DNA of 64,000 nt, taken from contig CAMVNH010000001.1 of the NCBI GenBank assembly GCA_947168825.1, positions 125,753-189,752 on the forward strand, read 5' to 3'. The translations under genes were made by a program, and so were the position numbers. This DNA comes from an uncultured Candidatus Saccharibacteria bacterium. Lineage in GTDB: Bacteria; Patescibacteriota; Saccharimonadia; Saccharimonadales; Saccharimonadaceae. The notes below the pieces were generated by a model that saw only the letters and a program-made list of their open reading frames with translations, was not told the origin of the DNA and made no database searches. Below, one piece after another: positions 30,111-36,451 of the stretch (position 1 is the stretch's first letter; the number at the start of each line of letters is the position of its first letter).

Positions 30111-30821
30111 TTATCCCTCAAATCTACTTCTCTCTTTAAACTTGCTACGAATGAATTCTCCGACTTCGCCTGGAAATGTTGAATCTTCGGTTGACAGGAA
30201 TATGCTATCACGATCGAATGATTGCCCAACTTCAAAGACTTTAACATCATCATGCTGCTTGCCACCAATTTCATGGAAGTTCCCGTAGAGAGTCCTCGTA
30301 CAATGTAACCCGGGAAAAGCACCAAGGATTTCTAGAAGTTTATGACGATTGAATAACATAGGCACATGGAGCTCGTAGCTATTAACTGTCATACCGAGAT
30401 CGCCCAATGCTTTAGTAGCTTTTCTAAGTTCTGTACTGTATTCGTTGGGTTTATTCTGAAACTTCATTTCAAGCTTGACGATATGCTCATAAAGTGGACA
30501 TCTAAACATTACTTCTAGGTTTTTTAATGGCTTCATTACAAAAAAGTCGTCATTAAATAGCACGAAATCTTCTGATATCTCATTATTAAGGCACACTTGA
30601 CGAAACATATTGCGCACCTTATCCCATTTCGTATTTCCGGTTTGCGAGATTTTGATAAGCCTGTCCGGCATAATACCATTTGGACACCCACCGTAAATCC
30701 ACACCTTTCGATGTGGAAAATTCTTCTCTACAGAGCGTAAGGAGTATCTCAACTCCTCATTATCGGAAGATTCTTTGACGAAATACACGATGTCGATATT
30801 TTTTAAATCATCGTCTTTCAT
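30111..30821 (-). CDS. Stealth-like sugar-phosphate transferase / glycosyltransferase
   Basis: 236 aa. IDIVYFVKESSDNEELRYSLRSVEKNF resembles Stealth CR1 (here the usual ID-V-WVDG is replaced by VYFVKE), and DFVLFNDDFFVMKPL matches the Stealth CR2 core with its FNDDFF signature. It also has a late conserved histidine region (NFHEIGGKQHDDVKVF). Stealth enzymes transfer hexose-1-phosphates in capsule or wall polymer synthesis. In a prophage it may change the host surface glycan and exclude other phages. It is placed among packaging genes, so it is perhaps expressed late and could instead decorate the virion. Overlaps VRR-NUC by 14 bases. Confidence 0.7.
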   Translation of the reverse strand: MKDDDLKNIDIVYFVKESSDNEELRYSLRSVEKNFPHRKVWIYGGCPNGIMPDRLIKISQTGNTKWDKVRNMFRQVCLNNEISEDFVLFNDDFFVMKPLKNLEVMFRCPLYEHIVKLEMKFQNKPNEYSTELRKATKALGDLGMTVNSYELHVPMLFNRHKLLEILGAFPGLHCTRTLYGNFHEIGGKQHDDVKVFEVGQSFDRDSIFLSTEDSTFPGEVGEFIRSKFKERSRFEG

Positions 30822-31236
30822 TCTGTATATCCTCTAATTTTAGATAATCGTCTATAATACTTTTTGCCTCAAAATATCCAACTGCGAATTCCGCTACAAA
30901 GCCCCTTTCTCGCAGCAGTTCCATTAGTTTGGCTTGTTCGGCGATATGTGGAGTTGCCCACTCGCCATTCTTCTTTTTGAGACGAGTACCTGCTTTTTTG
31001 AGCTCGATAAATAGCCCACACCACTGATAATCCCAACTTCCGTCAATGCAGCGTGGTACTGGATGAGCGATGAACATATCTGGCCAACCACGCAGACCAC
31101 CATTCTGCCGTTTCTGAATTGCTGCCTGCCTAGCAGTGAGCTTCACCCCAGAACCATAGTCTGAATGGAATACTACTCCGGGATAGCGCAAACGTAAATA
31201 GCCGGCCACTTGCTGTTGGAGTTCAGATTCGGTCAT
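30808..31236 (-). CDS. VRR-NUC domain nuclease
   Basis: 142 aa. VRR-NUC (PD-(D/E)xK) fold: Gln/Glu-rich first helix (ESELQQQVAGYLRLRYPG), GLRGWPDMFI with Asp53, FIELKKAG with Glu78 and Lys80 as catalytic residues, and a following helix with HIAEQAKLMELLRERG. Stand-alone VRR-NUC proteins are common in phages and act on branched or replicating DNA; probably a resolvase-like or replication-linked role with the ERF recombinase upstream. Coupled by ATGA overlap to the small TM gene. Confidence 0.9.
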   Translation of the reverse strand: MTESELQQQVAGYLRLRYPGVVFHSDYGSGVKLTARQAAIQKRQNGGLRGWPDMFIAHPVPRCIDGSWDYQWCGLFIELKKAGTRLKKKNGEWATPHIAEQAKLMELLRERGFVAEFAVGYFEAKSIIDDYLKLEDIQNERR

Positions 31237-31388
31237 TCTGCTATCGTCTCCCTACTCATAATTACAATCCCAACCACCACTAGCATTAATATGAATGTCC
31301 ATAGCGGCAGGGTTAGTGCCGCATAGACAAGTAGTGCTCCTAATGCGATTAGTAGAAACAGACTTACGACTGCCTCCCATGCTTTCAT
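31233..31388 (-). CDS. Small two-TM prophage protein
   Basis: 51 aa: MKAWEAVVSLFLLIALGALLV then a short loop and a second hydrophobic stretch LWTFILMLVVVGIVIM, charged end SRETIAE. GAAGGGGG serves as ribosome site; overlaps the neighbours by ATGA on both sides, which makes it a real gene in the string. Function unknown. Confidence 0.7.
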   Translation of the reverse strand: MKAWEAVVSLFLLIALGALLVYAALTLPLWTFILMLVVVGIVIMSRETIAE

Positions 31389-31612
31389 CTGACCCCCTTC
31401 CCAGTCTCTAGTAGGTCTTCTGTATCATTAATATCCTTATTCTCTTTTTCGTCCTTGGTCGGAGCGCGAAGTACCTTATCCCATCCAGCATAAGCATCCT
31501 CGATACCATCCATAAAGCGCTTGAAACTCGCCTTATCAAAATCCCTCACGATATCAAGAACCGTCTGGAATCTCCATTCCGCATCTGTTACTCTGCGCCT
31601 AAATAAACTCAT
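31385..31612 (-). CDS. Hypothetical small prophage protein
   Basis: 75 aa from ATG 31612 (AGGAGG 8 nt upstream; the longer reading from 31636 has no SD). MSLFRRRVTDAEWRFQ, helix VLDIVRDFDKASFKRFMDGIEDAYAGWDKVL, acidic end. ATGA overlaps on both sides. No family recognised. Confidence 0.65.
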   Translation of the reverse strand: MSLFRRRVTDAEWRFQTVLDIVRDFDKASFKRFMDGIEDAYAGWDKVLRAPTKDEKENKDINDTEDLLETGKGVR

Positions 31613-31935
31613 TTGAAAATACCTCCTATTAACCAAATTGCATACAGAACTGCGAGTACTGCCACAATTATTATTAGAACTATCTTTACTGGACTAATGC
31701 GATAAGCAAATCTTAGTTCGTCTGCCCATTTCTGATAATAGTTGTTTAATCTGCCTTGATAATCAACTTTCCAAAACTGCCGGTAGCCTAGATAGTCATC
31801 GGTCTTGCGCACTCTGCGCACTGTGGATGTACTGACACCAAACTTGTTGGCTATTGCTTGATAGTTGATATCTGGAAATCGATTCAGCTCTTTCTTGATT
31901 TCCCCATATTTTTCGAGTGTCACCTTTCCACTCAT
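31609..31935 (-). CDS. HTH protein with C-terminal TM anchor, candidate phage regulator
   Basis: 108 aa from ATG 31935 (AGGAGG 6 nt upstream; the frame extends to 31956 without SD). Residues about 8-45 form a helix-turn-helix of homeodomain-like/resolvase type (INYQAIANKFGVSTSTVRRVRK), followed by a basic-aromatic linker (YRQFWKVDYQGRLNNYYQKW) and a C-terminal TM helix (KIVLIIIVAVLAVLYAIWLIG). A membrane-tethered DNA-binding protein in the early operon may be the lysogeny regulator, as no CI-like gene is found. Confidence 0.7.
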   Translation of the reverse strand: MSGKVTLEKYGEIKKELNRFPDINYQAIANKFGVSTSTVRRVRKTDDYLGYRQFWKVDYQGRLNNYYQKWADELRFAYRISPVKIVLIIIVAVLAVLYAIWLIGGIFK

Positions 31936-31958
31936 ATAACCTCCTAAATAAATCATTC

Positions 31959-31988
31959 CTTGGGGTGGCTCTCAACTACCACCCCAAG
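31959..31988 (-). other. Stable hairpin upstream of the HTH gene
   Basis: CTTGGGGTGG / CCACCCCAAG, 10-bp perfect stem with 10-nt loop, no T-run on either side. Stands 20 nt before the AGGAGG of the HTH gene. A second IR (GTGGTGG/CCACCAC, 32016-32050 region) lies next to it. The 31957-32136 stretch has no convincing ORF. Confidence 0.6.
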
Positions 31989-32136
31989 ACTTATAAGCAC
32001 CTACTCTACGGTGCCGTGGTGGCCACGCTCGTAGTGTGCCCGACCACCACAGACAACGATAGGATATCGTGGCAGCAGCGTTTCGCGCCCTTTTTAACCA
32101 GCCTACCTCCTAGCTGGCACCACAACCCTATGTTGT

Positions 32137-32217
32137 CTATTTCTGCCCTCCTTTCCATTCCAGCCAACGCACCGGAACTCCCTTAAAAGTTCTCTTCGTA
32201 ACTTGCATTTTGCTCAT
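32137..32217 (-). CDS. Very small basic prophage peptide
   Basis: 26 aa, MSKMQVTKRTFKGVPVRWLE plus WKGGQK. AAGGAG ribosome site 8 nt upstream, ATGA overlap with the preceding 114-aa gene. Basic (pI high) with a VPVRWLEWKGG beta-like end. Could be a leader or a real microprotein; evidence is only the SD and coupling. Confidence 0.45.
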   Translation of the reverse strand: MSKMQVTKRTFKGVPVRWLEWKGGQK

Positions 32218-32558
32218 AGGAATAGCTCCTTGAACTTGTCTGCAGTATACCCATTGCGAATTTCTCCCATGATGTCGCTAGCTTTTCCCTTGGTTAGGTA
32301 GACCGTGTTTGGATCTTTGATCTGAGCCTTGATCCTATCTAATGCCAGTTCATATAGCTCGAATGGTAGGATTCGATAGTGCTCTAACGCTCCTTGATAA
32401 GCCATACGGAGAATGGAATCTGATGGATTTTCCTTATACGCTTCCCGCTCTCTTACGACTTTGTCTAGGCTAGTCATATGTGGCCGGTGGAGCTCCAGCA
32501 AGTGTAAAATTGTACCTAGCTGGTTATTGGTTGCGGGTTGGTCCCTCCAGTCTGTCAT
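32214..32558 (-). CDS. Hypothetical early prophage protein
   Basis: 114 aa. PATNNQLGTILHLLELHRP at the start and LTKGKASDIMGEIRNGYT near the end resemble the 'T-x2-Q-x-x-x-(I/L)' and 'LTKGEASKLI' motifs of short modules found beside ssDNA-annealing proteins. The C-terminal part of the upstream ERF protein (ASEKQISYLRTL...MTSQQISQMIERAK) has the same motif pair, so the two may share a domain. ATGA overlaps with both neighbours. Confidence 0.65.
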   Translation of the reverse strand: MTDWRDQPATNNQLGTILHLLELHRPHMTSLDKVVREREAYKENPSDSILRMAYQGALEHYRILPFELYELALDRIKAQIKDPNTVYLTKGKASDIMGEIRNGYTADKFKELFL

Positions 32559-32698
32559 TGTGTGACCCTCCTCATTGCGCTGTTGATGCTATCGATGCGC
32601 CGGAGAATGGCTTTCGAGACCTGTTCGGCTCTGGCGGCAGCTCCCACTCGAACTACCACCGCTTCTGCTTTGTCTTCACCTAAAATCTTGATCATCAT
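32555..32698 (-). CDS. Small early prophage protein
   Basis: 47 aa: MMIKILGEDKAEAVVVRVGA, then ARAEQVSKAILRRIDSINSAMRR. Starts inside the ERF stop (ATGA) and ends in the ATGA of the next gene. Helical and basic at the end. Preceded by GAGGACGAGG. No family recognised. Confidence 0.6.
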   Translation of the reverse strand: MMIKILGEDKAEAVVVRVGAAARAEQVSKAILRRIDSINSAMRRVTQ

Positions 32699-33273
32699 AC
32701 CTCGTCCTCCGTTGGTAGATTATCAACACTATCTTTTTCATCAAGGCGCTGTTTTGCGCGTTCGATCATCTGCGAAATCTGTTGTGAAGTCATGCTTTTT
32801 GCCTCGACCATGTACTTTTCGATGTCTTCTTCAGATACTCCGCCCTGCTTATACAATGTCCGCAAGTAGCTGATTTGTTTCTCGCTGGCCACGTGACAAG
32901 ACGATACCTGTCTAGGGCTCTGAGATGATGTATAGCCGCCACTAACTGGCTTAGACGATTCAACGCCTTTATCATCGTCACAAGCTACGCTCTGAGCCAT
33001 TTGGACGGTATAGCGACGAGCATAAGTTAGGGCCGAGCCGTACATTTGAGCCCGATTCATTCCTTTAGCTTCGAACTCCACAATTTTAGCCCCAATTTGC
33101 CAGTTACCGTCTCGATCGAGATATTCAATGAACTCGCCAAACTCAGTTGGCTTGACGCGCATAACTGGAATTTCGACGCCTGCTTCTGCTAAATCTGCAA
33201 GGCTAGAATACTTGTATCCATAACCATGAGAAGCGTTTTTGATGATTTTAGTGTTATTTTTTAAATCTGACAT
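32695..33273 (-). CDS. erf: ERF-family single-strand annealing recombinase
   Basis: 192 aa. YGYKYSSLADL near 19-29, the central beta region with FIEYLDRDGNWQIGAKIVE, and AQMYGSALTYARRYTVQMAQSVACDDDKG near 75-103 are the ERF-superfamily signature (G-x-TYARRY and the DDD end). ERF proteins anneal complementary ssDNA in phage recombination. The C-terminal 60 residues hold a Q-x-x-x-L module seen beside annealases. First recognised gene of the early unit. Confidence 0.9.
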   Translation of the reverse strand: MSDLKNNTKIIKNASHGYGYKYSSLADLAEAGVEIPVMRVKPTEFGEFIEYLDRDGNWQIGAKIVEFEAKGMNRAQMYGSALTYARRYTVQMAQSVACDDDKGVESSKPVSGGYTSSQSPRQVSSCHVASEKQISYLRTLYKQGGVSEEDIEKYMVEAKSMTSQQISQMIERAKQRLDEKDSVDNLPTEDEV

Positions 33274-33343
33274 GGATCCCCCTCTCCTCGTTTTGTTGGT
33301 TTTCTAAAATTTCATCCCAAAATGCAACTTTAATTTTACTCAT
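33254..33343 (-). CDS. Short peptide at head of the early operon
   Basis: 29 aa, MSKIKVAFWDEILENQQNEE followed by RGIHVRFKK. AGGAGA 7 nt before ATG 33343; its end overlaps the ERF start by 20 bases out of frame, so it may set ERF translation by coupling. Could be a leader peptide; evidence is the ribosome site only. Confidence 0.45.
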   Translation of the reverse strand: MSKIKVAFWDEILENQQNEERGIHVRFKK

Positions 33344-33364
33344 AATAATTCTCCTATCGTTGTC

Positions 33365-33903
33365 TCGCACCCTCGGCTCCGAACACTAGGCGAAAACATT
33401 TTGTGGGTGGGGGTTAAAAGGCTCGCTAATGTCCGGGGCTGAGGGTACGAATTAGTTAATAATAGTTCTGCGCACGATTCGGTGCTAAATAAGTGAGAAT
33501 AGTCAATTCTTCTTGAACATTTACAGATCCAAAATTAAACATACATAGCCACTCCACACTCTAAGTGAAGCAAAGGTCATACATAAATCACATTTTTGGA
33601 AGCAAGTTAGGAGAGTTATGAAAAAAACACACAACAAACTTGCTATTTGATATTACTAATTAGGTGCTACACATCCTATTACCCGGAGGTCTAGGGTTTT
33701 AGCACCGGATTGTGCGCAGAACGAATGCTGAGGCACTGCTATTCTCTGAGCTCCAACAAAACCTATTAGCTCGATTTCACAATGTCTCAGCGGTTAATAA
33801 TTCTTTATCGCAGAAACTTCCAGATTGTTAAGTTGCATAAACTCGGTTAACCGTAGCCGTTTATTTCCTCTACGGAGCGTTTAGATGACGCTTAAACACT
33901 CCG
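33365..33903 (+). ncRNA. Candidate large structured RNA at the right prophage end
   Basis: A 620-bp gene-free stretch rich in long complementary pairs: P1 33365-33384 / 33431-33450 (18 of 20 paired), P2 33465-33489 / 33698-33722 (25 bp, 208 nt apart), P3 33726-33735 / 33783-33792 (10 bp), P4 33791-33797 / 33847-33853 (7 bp), P5 33851-33856 / 33870-33875 (6 bp) and P6 33873-33883 / 33893-33903. In P1-P3 all six non-Watson-Crick pairs are G-U on the plus strand and would be A-C on the minus strand, so the RNA is read on plus. It stands just before the attR tRNA. No close homologue can be named; GOLLD/ROOL-like prophage RNAs are the nearest known type of object. Confidence 0.6.
33618..33650 (+). 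CDS. Possible 10-residue peptide in a hairpin loop
   Basis: MKKTHNKLAI with AGGAG 4-5 nt upstream. Both the ribosome site and ATG lie in the loop of AGCAAGTT/AACTTGCT (33601-33608 / 33637-33644), inside the long P2 interval of the structured RNA. Translation is uncertain. Confidence 0.3.
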   Translation: MKKTHNKLAI

Positions 33904-33940
33904 ATTGAACAAATAAAGGACTCCTCTATAGTCACTTCTG

Positions 33941-33949
33941 TGTTATAAT
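33941..33949 (+). promoter_or_regulatory. Extended -10 promoter upstream of the attR tRNA copy
   Basis: TGT-TATAAT (33941-33949), start expected near 33956, 4 nt before the tRNA-like sequence. The phage thus brings its own promoter for the tRNA copy in attP. Confidence 0.6.
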
Positions 33950-33959
33950 TGAACTATGT

Positions 33960-34035
33960 CAGGGTGGAGCGCAGTTGGTAGCGCGCAGCGTTCGGGACGC
34001 TGAGGTCGTCGGTTCAAGTCCGATCACCCAGACCA
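33960..34035 (+). pseudogene. tRNA-Pro(CGG)-like copy at attR, degenerate 5' end
   Basis: From 33969 on identical to the intact gene at 2940, including anticodon CGG and CCA. The phage-derived 5' end differs: acceptor CAGGGTG gives one mismatch with CACCCAG (A2-A71), and position 8 is G, not U. It can still draw a full cloverleaf and has a promoter, so low activity is possible, but loss of U8 argues for a non-functional copy. Confidence 0.75.
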
Positions 34036-34039
34036 AGTA
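33969..34039 (+). repeat. attR, 71-bp direct repeat
   Basis: Identical to attL (2949-3019). Phage DNA to the left, host DNA from 34040. Confidence 0.95.
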
Positions 34040-34086
34040 AGTCTGTCTGAATGATAGACTTGAACCGATGCGTCCCAAGGGGCAAA

Positions 34087-34112
34087 CGGTTCAAGTCCGA
34101 TCACCCAGACCA
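34087..34112 (+). repeat. Third partial copy of the tRNA-Pro 3' end
   Basis: 26 bp identical to the T-arm, acceptor 3' strand and CCA of tRNA-Pro(CGG), 47 bp beyond attR. Between lies a sequence that forms an 11-bp inverted repeat with it (GACTTGAACCG, 34058-34068, and CGGTTCAAGTC). Likely a scar of an earlier integration at the same tRNA. Confidence 0.8.
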
Positions 34113-34122
34113 TTTGTTGATT

Positions 34123-35322
34123 ATGGAATTTGAAGTTGTAAAAGAAATTGGAAATGGCCTAGGGCGGGCAGGCGTGATTCATACTCCGCATGGTGACATA
34201 AAGACACCGGCATTTATGGTGGTGGGGACGACTGGTGCGGTAAGGTTTATTTCCCCGCTCGATTTATCGGAGCTGTCGGCGCAAGCAATGTTATCGAATG
34301 GCTATCATCTGCGTCGTGAATCTTTCGAGATTGCAAAGGCCGGGGGGTTAGCGGCTTGGAGCGGATGGGACGGACCGACGCTGACTGATTCGGGTGGTTT
34401 TCAGGTGATGTCGTTGGGGTCTGGTTTAGGTAAAGTGGTATCGATGGAGCGTGAAAGAGGTGTAGCGAATACGGTGCATAAAGAAAGGTTGGCACACGTC
34501 TCTGACCGAGGTGTGGATTTTACGGACCCGTTTGATGGCAGGCCGGAGTTTATTGGTCCTGAGGAGTCGATGCAGATTCAGTGTCGGATTGGGGCGGATA
34601 TTCATATGGCGTTTGATGAGCTGACTTCGCTCGCAGATGACTACGACTATAATGTTGAGGCTCTAGAGCGGACGGAGAAATGGGCGGAGAGAAGTTTGCG
34701 TGAGCATTTGAAACTTCGTGACTCGCTAGGCTACAGACAATCGCTTTATGGTGTTTTGCAAGGTGGGCGCTGGGAAGATTTGCGGCGGAAAACGGCAAAA
34801 ACACTTGGAAAGATGAAGATTGATGACTGCGAGTTTGATGGTTTTGGACTGGGGGGAGCGTTTTTGAAGGAGGATCTTGGCGAGATTTTACGCTGGTGTA
34901 ATGAAGAACTGCCGTTTAATAAGCCAAAACATTTGCTTGGACTTTCGCATCCAGATGATATTTTTATCGGGGCGGAAATGGGAGCGGATACGTTTGACTG
35001 TGTAGCGCCGACACGCGAGGCCAGACACGGAAAGATTTATGCGCGGGATGGAGAGTATAACTTACGGAAATTTGCGGAAAGTGCGCTGCCACTGGATCCG
35101 TCTGGTTGTGACTGTGCGACCTGTCAATCTGGGATTACTCGCGGGGAGTTGCGTGCGTTGTGGAAATCTGGCGATGTTGAGTTGAAGCAGAAATTTTATA
35201 ATTTGGCGTCGGTGCATAATGTGCGATTTATTGTGCGTCTGACCGAAGAAATTCGCCAGAGTATGATTGATGGGCGATTTTACGAATTTCGTGATGAGTT
35301 TTTGAAGAAATATTATAGCTAA
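34123..35322 (+). CDS. tgt: tRNA-guanine transglycosylase (queuine tRNA-ribosyltransferase)
   Basis: 399 aa from ATG 34123; a longer frame from 34051 would be read through the att scar and is rejected. TIM-barrel TGT: LTDSGGFQVMSL with Asp89, YGVLQGG, FDGFGLGG, then DCVAPTREARHG with the nucleophile Asp near 290, and zinc ligands in GCDCATCQSG (328-335) plus His in ASVHN near 365. It exchanges G34 for preQ1 or queuine in tRNAs with GUN anticodons. No queuosine synthesis genes are nearby. The start has no SD. It is the first host gene after the prophage; its original promoter may have been displaced by integration events. Confidence 0.93.
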   Translation: MEFEVVKEIGNGLGRAGVIHTPHGDIKTPAFMVVGTTGAVRFISPLDLSELSAQAMLSNGYHLRRESFEIAKAGGLAAWSGWDGPTLTDSGGFQVMSLGSGLGKVVSMERERGVANTVHKERLAHVSDRGVDFTDPFDGRPEFIGPEESMQIQCRIGADIHMAFDELTSLADDYDYNVEALERTEKWAERSLREHLKLRDSLGYRQSLYGVLQGGRWEDLRRKTAKTLGKMKIDDCEFDGFGLGGAFLKEDLGEILRWCNEELPFNKPKHLLGLSHPDDIFIGAEMGADTFDCVAPTREARHGKIYARDGEYNLRKFAESALPLDPSGCDCATCQSGITRGELRALWKSGDVELKQKFYNLASVHNVRFIVRLTEEIRQSMIDGRFYEFRDEFLKKYYS

Positions 35323-35362
35323 GTTTCTTCGCTTGTGGTAAAATAGAGAAAAAGGAGGTCAA

Positions 35363-36451
35363 ATGTCACGAGCGATTGAGGTTGATACGAAAACATTTTT
35401 CAGATTTTGGTTGGTGATTGCTGCGATTATCGTCGGCGGTTTGTTTCTTTGGCGTGCTCGGACTGGTCTGATTATTGTTTTTGTGGCATTGTTTTTAGCG
35501 GTGGCAATTAATCCGCTAGCTAAGAAAATAGACCGCATCGATAAGTCACACGAAAGAAGGACACTGACCGTAGTACTAGCGGTTTCGTTGGTACTGGGGG
35601 TGATTGGGACGGTAATAGCGGTGGCGGGGCCGATGGTGGTAGGAGAGACGACGAAGTTTTTGTCGCAGGCTCCAGAGACGGTACAACAGGGTTTTGCGAG
35701 TTTTGGCGGCGCAAATCAGGTTGGTGAGATGTTTGGAATTGAAGATTTCTCCGAGCAAGTTGTCGAGATGGTAAAGAAATTTACCAGTAATTTTCTTTCG
35801 GACATATCAGGCATAGTCGTTTCATCAGTGAGTGCGATTGCTGGACTGCTGACGAGTGCTGTACTCGTGATAGTGTTGACGATTTTATTTTTGACCCAGG
35901 GGCCGGGGCTGCTGGAATCTTTCTGGAAGAAAGTTGAGAAACGAGACTCTGAGACTGGCAAGGTTCTAAAACGCGTAGTAACGAAGATTGCAGACGTGGT
36001 CGCGAAATATGTAACTGGTCAGGTGATGGTGGCGGCGATTGATGGATGTGTGGTGGGGCTGACCATATTTATTATGTCGCTAATCTTCGGGTTTTCGTCC
36101 GGATTTGCGATTCCGATGGCACTAATATCGATGGTATTCATCTTGGTGCCAATGTTTGGAGCAATCTTGGCGTGTGCAATTATCACACTGCTCTTACTGT
36201 TCCAGAGTCCGGCAGCCGGGATTTCTTTTCTAGTTTTCTATGTAATCTATCAGCAGGTTGAGAATAATATCATTGCGCCAAAAATTCAAGGGAACACGTT
36301 GCAGTTGCCGACGCTTGCGATTTTGATAGCGATGACGATTGGTATGTATATGTTTGGGCTGCTTGGTGTAATCGTCTCGATCCCAATTGCTGGCGTGATT
36401 AAGGTTTTAGTAGACGAATATCCGAACTTGCGAAAATTGCGCAGTAGCTAG
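35363..36451 (+). CDS. AI-2E/PerM family membrane permease
   Basis: 362 aa with about 8 TM helices: pair at 12-50 (FRFWLVIAAIIVGGLFLWRA), a large periplasmic-type stretch (90-150), and a conserved block with IPMALISMVFILVPMFGAILACAI and YVIYQQVENNIIAPKIQG, the latter being the family hallmark. Related proteins export small molecules or ions; the substrate is unknown. AAGGAGG lies 5 nt before ATG and TAAAAT (-10) 20 nt upstream. The stop overlaps the convergent cysS stop by 4 bases. Confidence 0.9.
   Translation: MSRAIEVDTKTFFRFWLVIAAIIVGGLFLWRARTGLIIVFVALFLAVAINPLAKKIDRIDKSHERRTLTVVLAVSLVLGVIGTVIAVAGPMVVGETTKFLSQAPETVQQGFASFGGANQVGEMFGIEDFSEQVVEMVKKFTSNFLSDISGIVVSSVSAIAGLLTSAVLVIVLTILFLTQGPGLLESFWKKVEKRDSETGKVLKRVVTKIADVVAKYVTGQVMVAAIDGCVVGLTIFIMSLIFGFSSGFAIPMALISMVFILVPMFGAILACAIITLLLLFQSPAAGISFLVFYVIYQQVENNIIAPKIQGNTLQLPTLAILIAMTIGMYMFGLLGVIVSIPIAGVIKVLVDEYPNLRKLRSS

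Noticed and set aside
31957-32136. Possible small ORF on either strand
   Set aside because: Only LTG/CTG starts without SD on minus; the plus-strand frame crosses the 10-bp hairpin and has no SD.
33465-33722. Retron-like msr/msd element
   Set aside because: A long inverted repeat bounds the region, but no reverse transcriptase is near and the arms are too far apart.
34051-34122. Longer start for tgt
   Set aside because: It would translate the tRNA scar; the Met at 34123 aligns with the usual TGT start.
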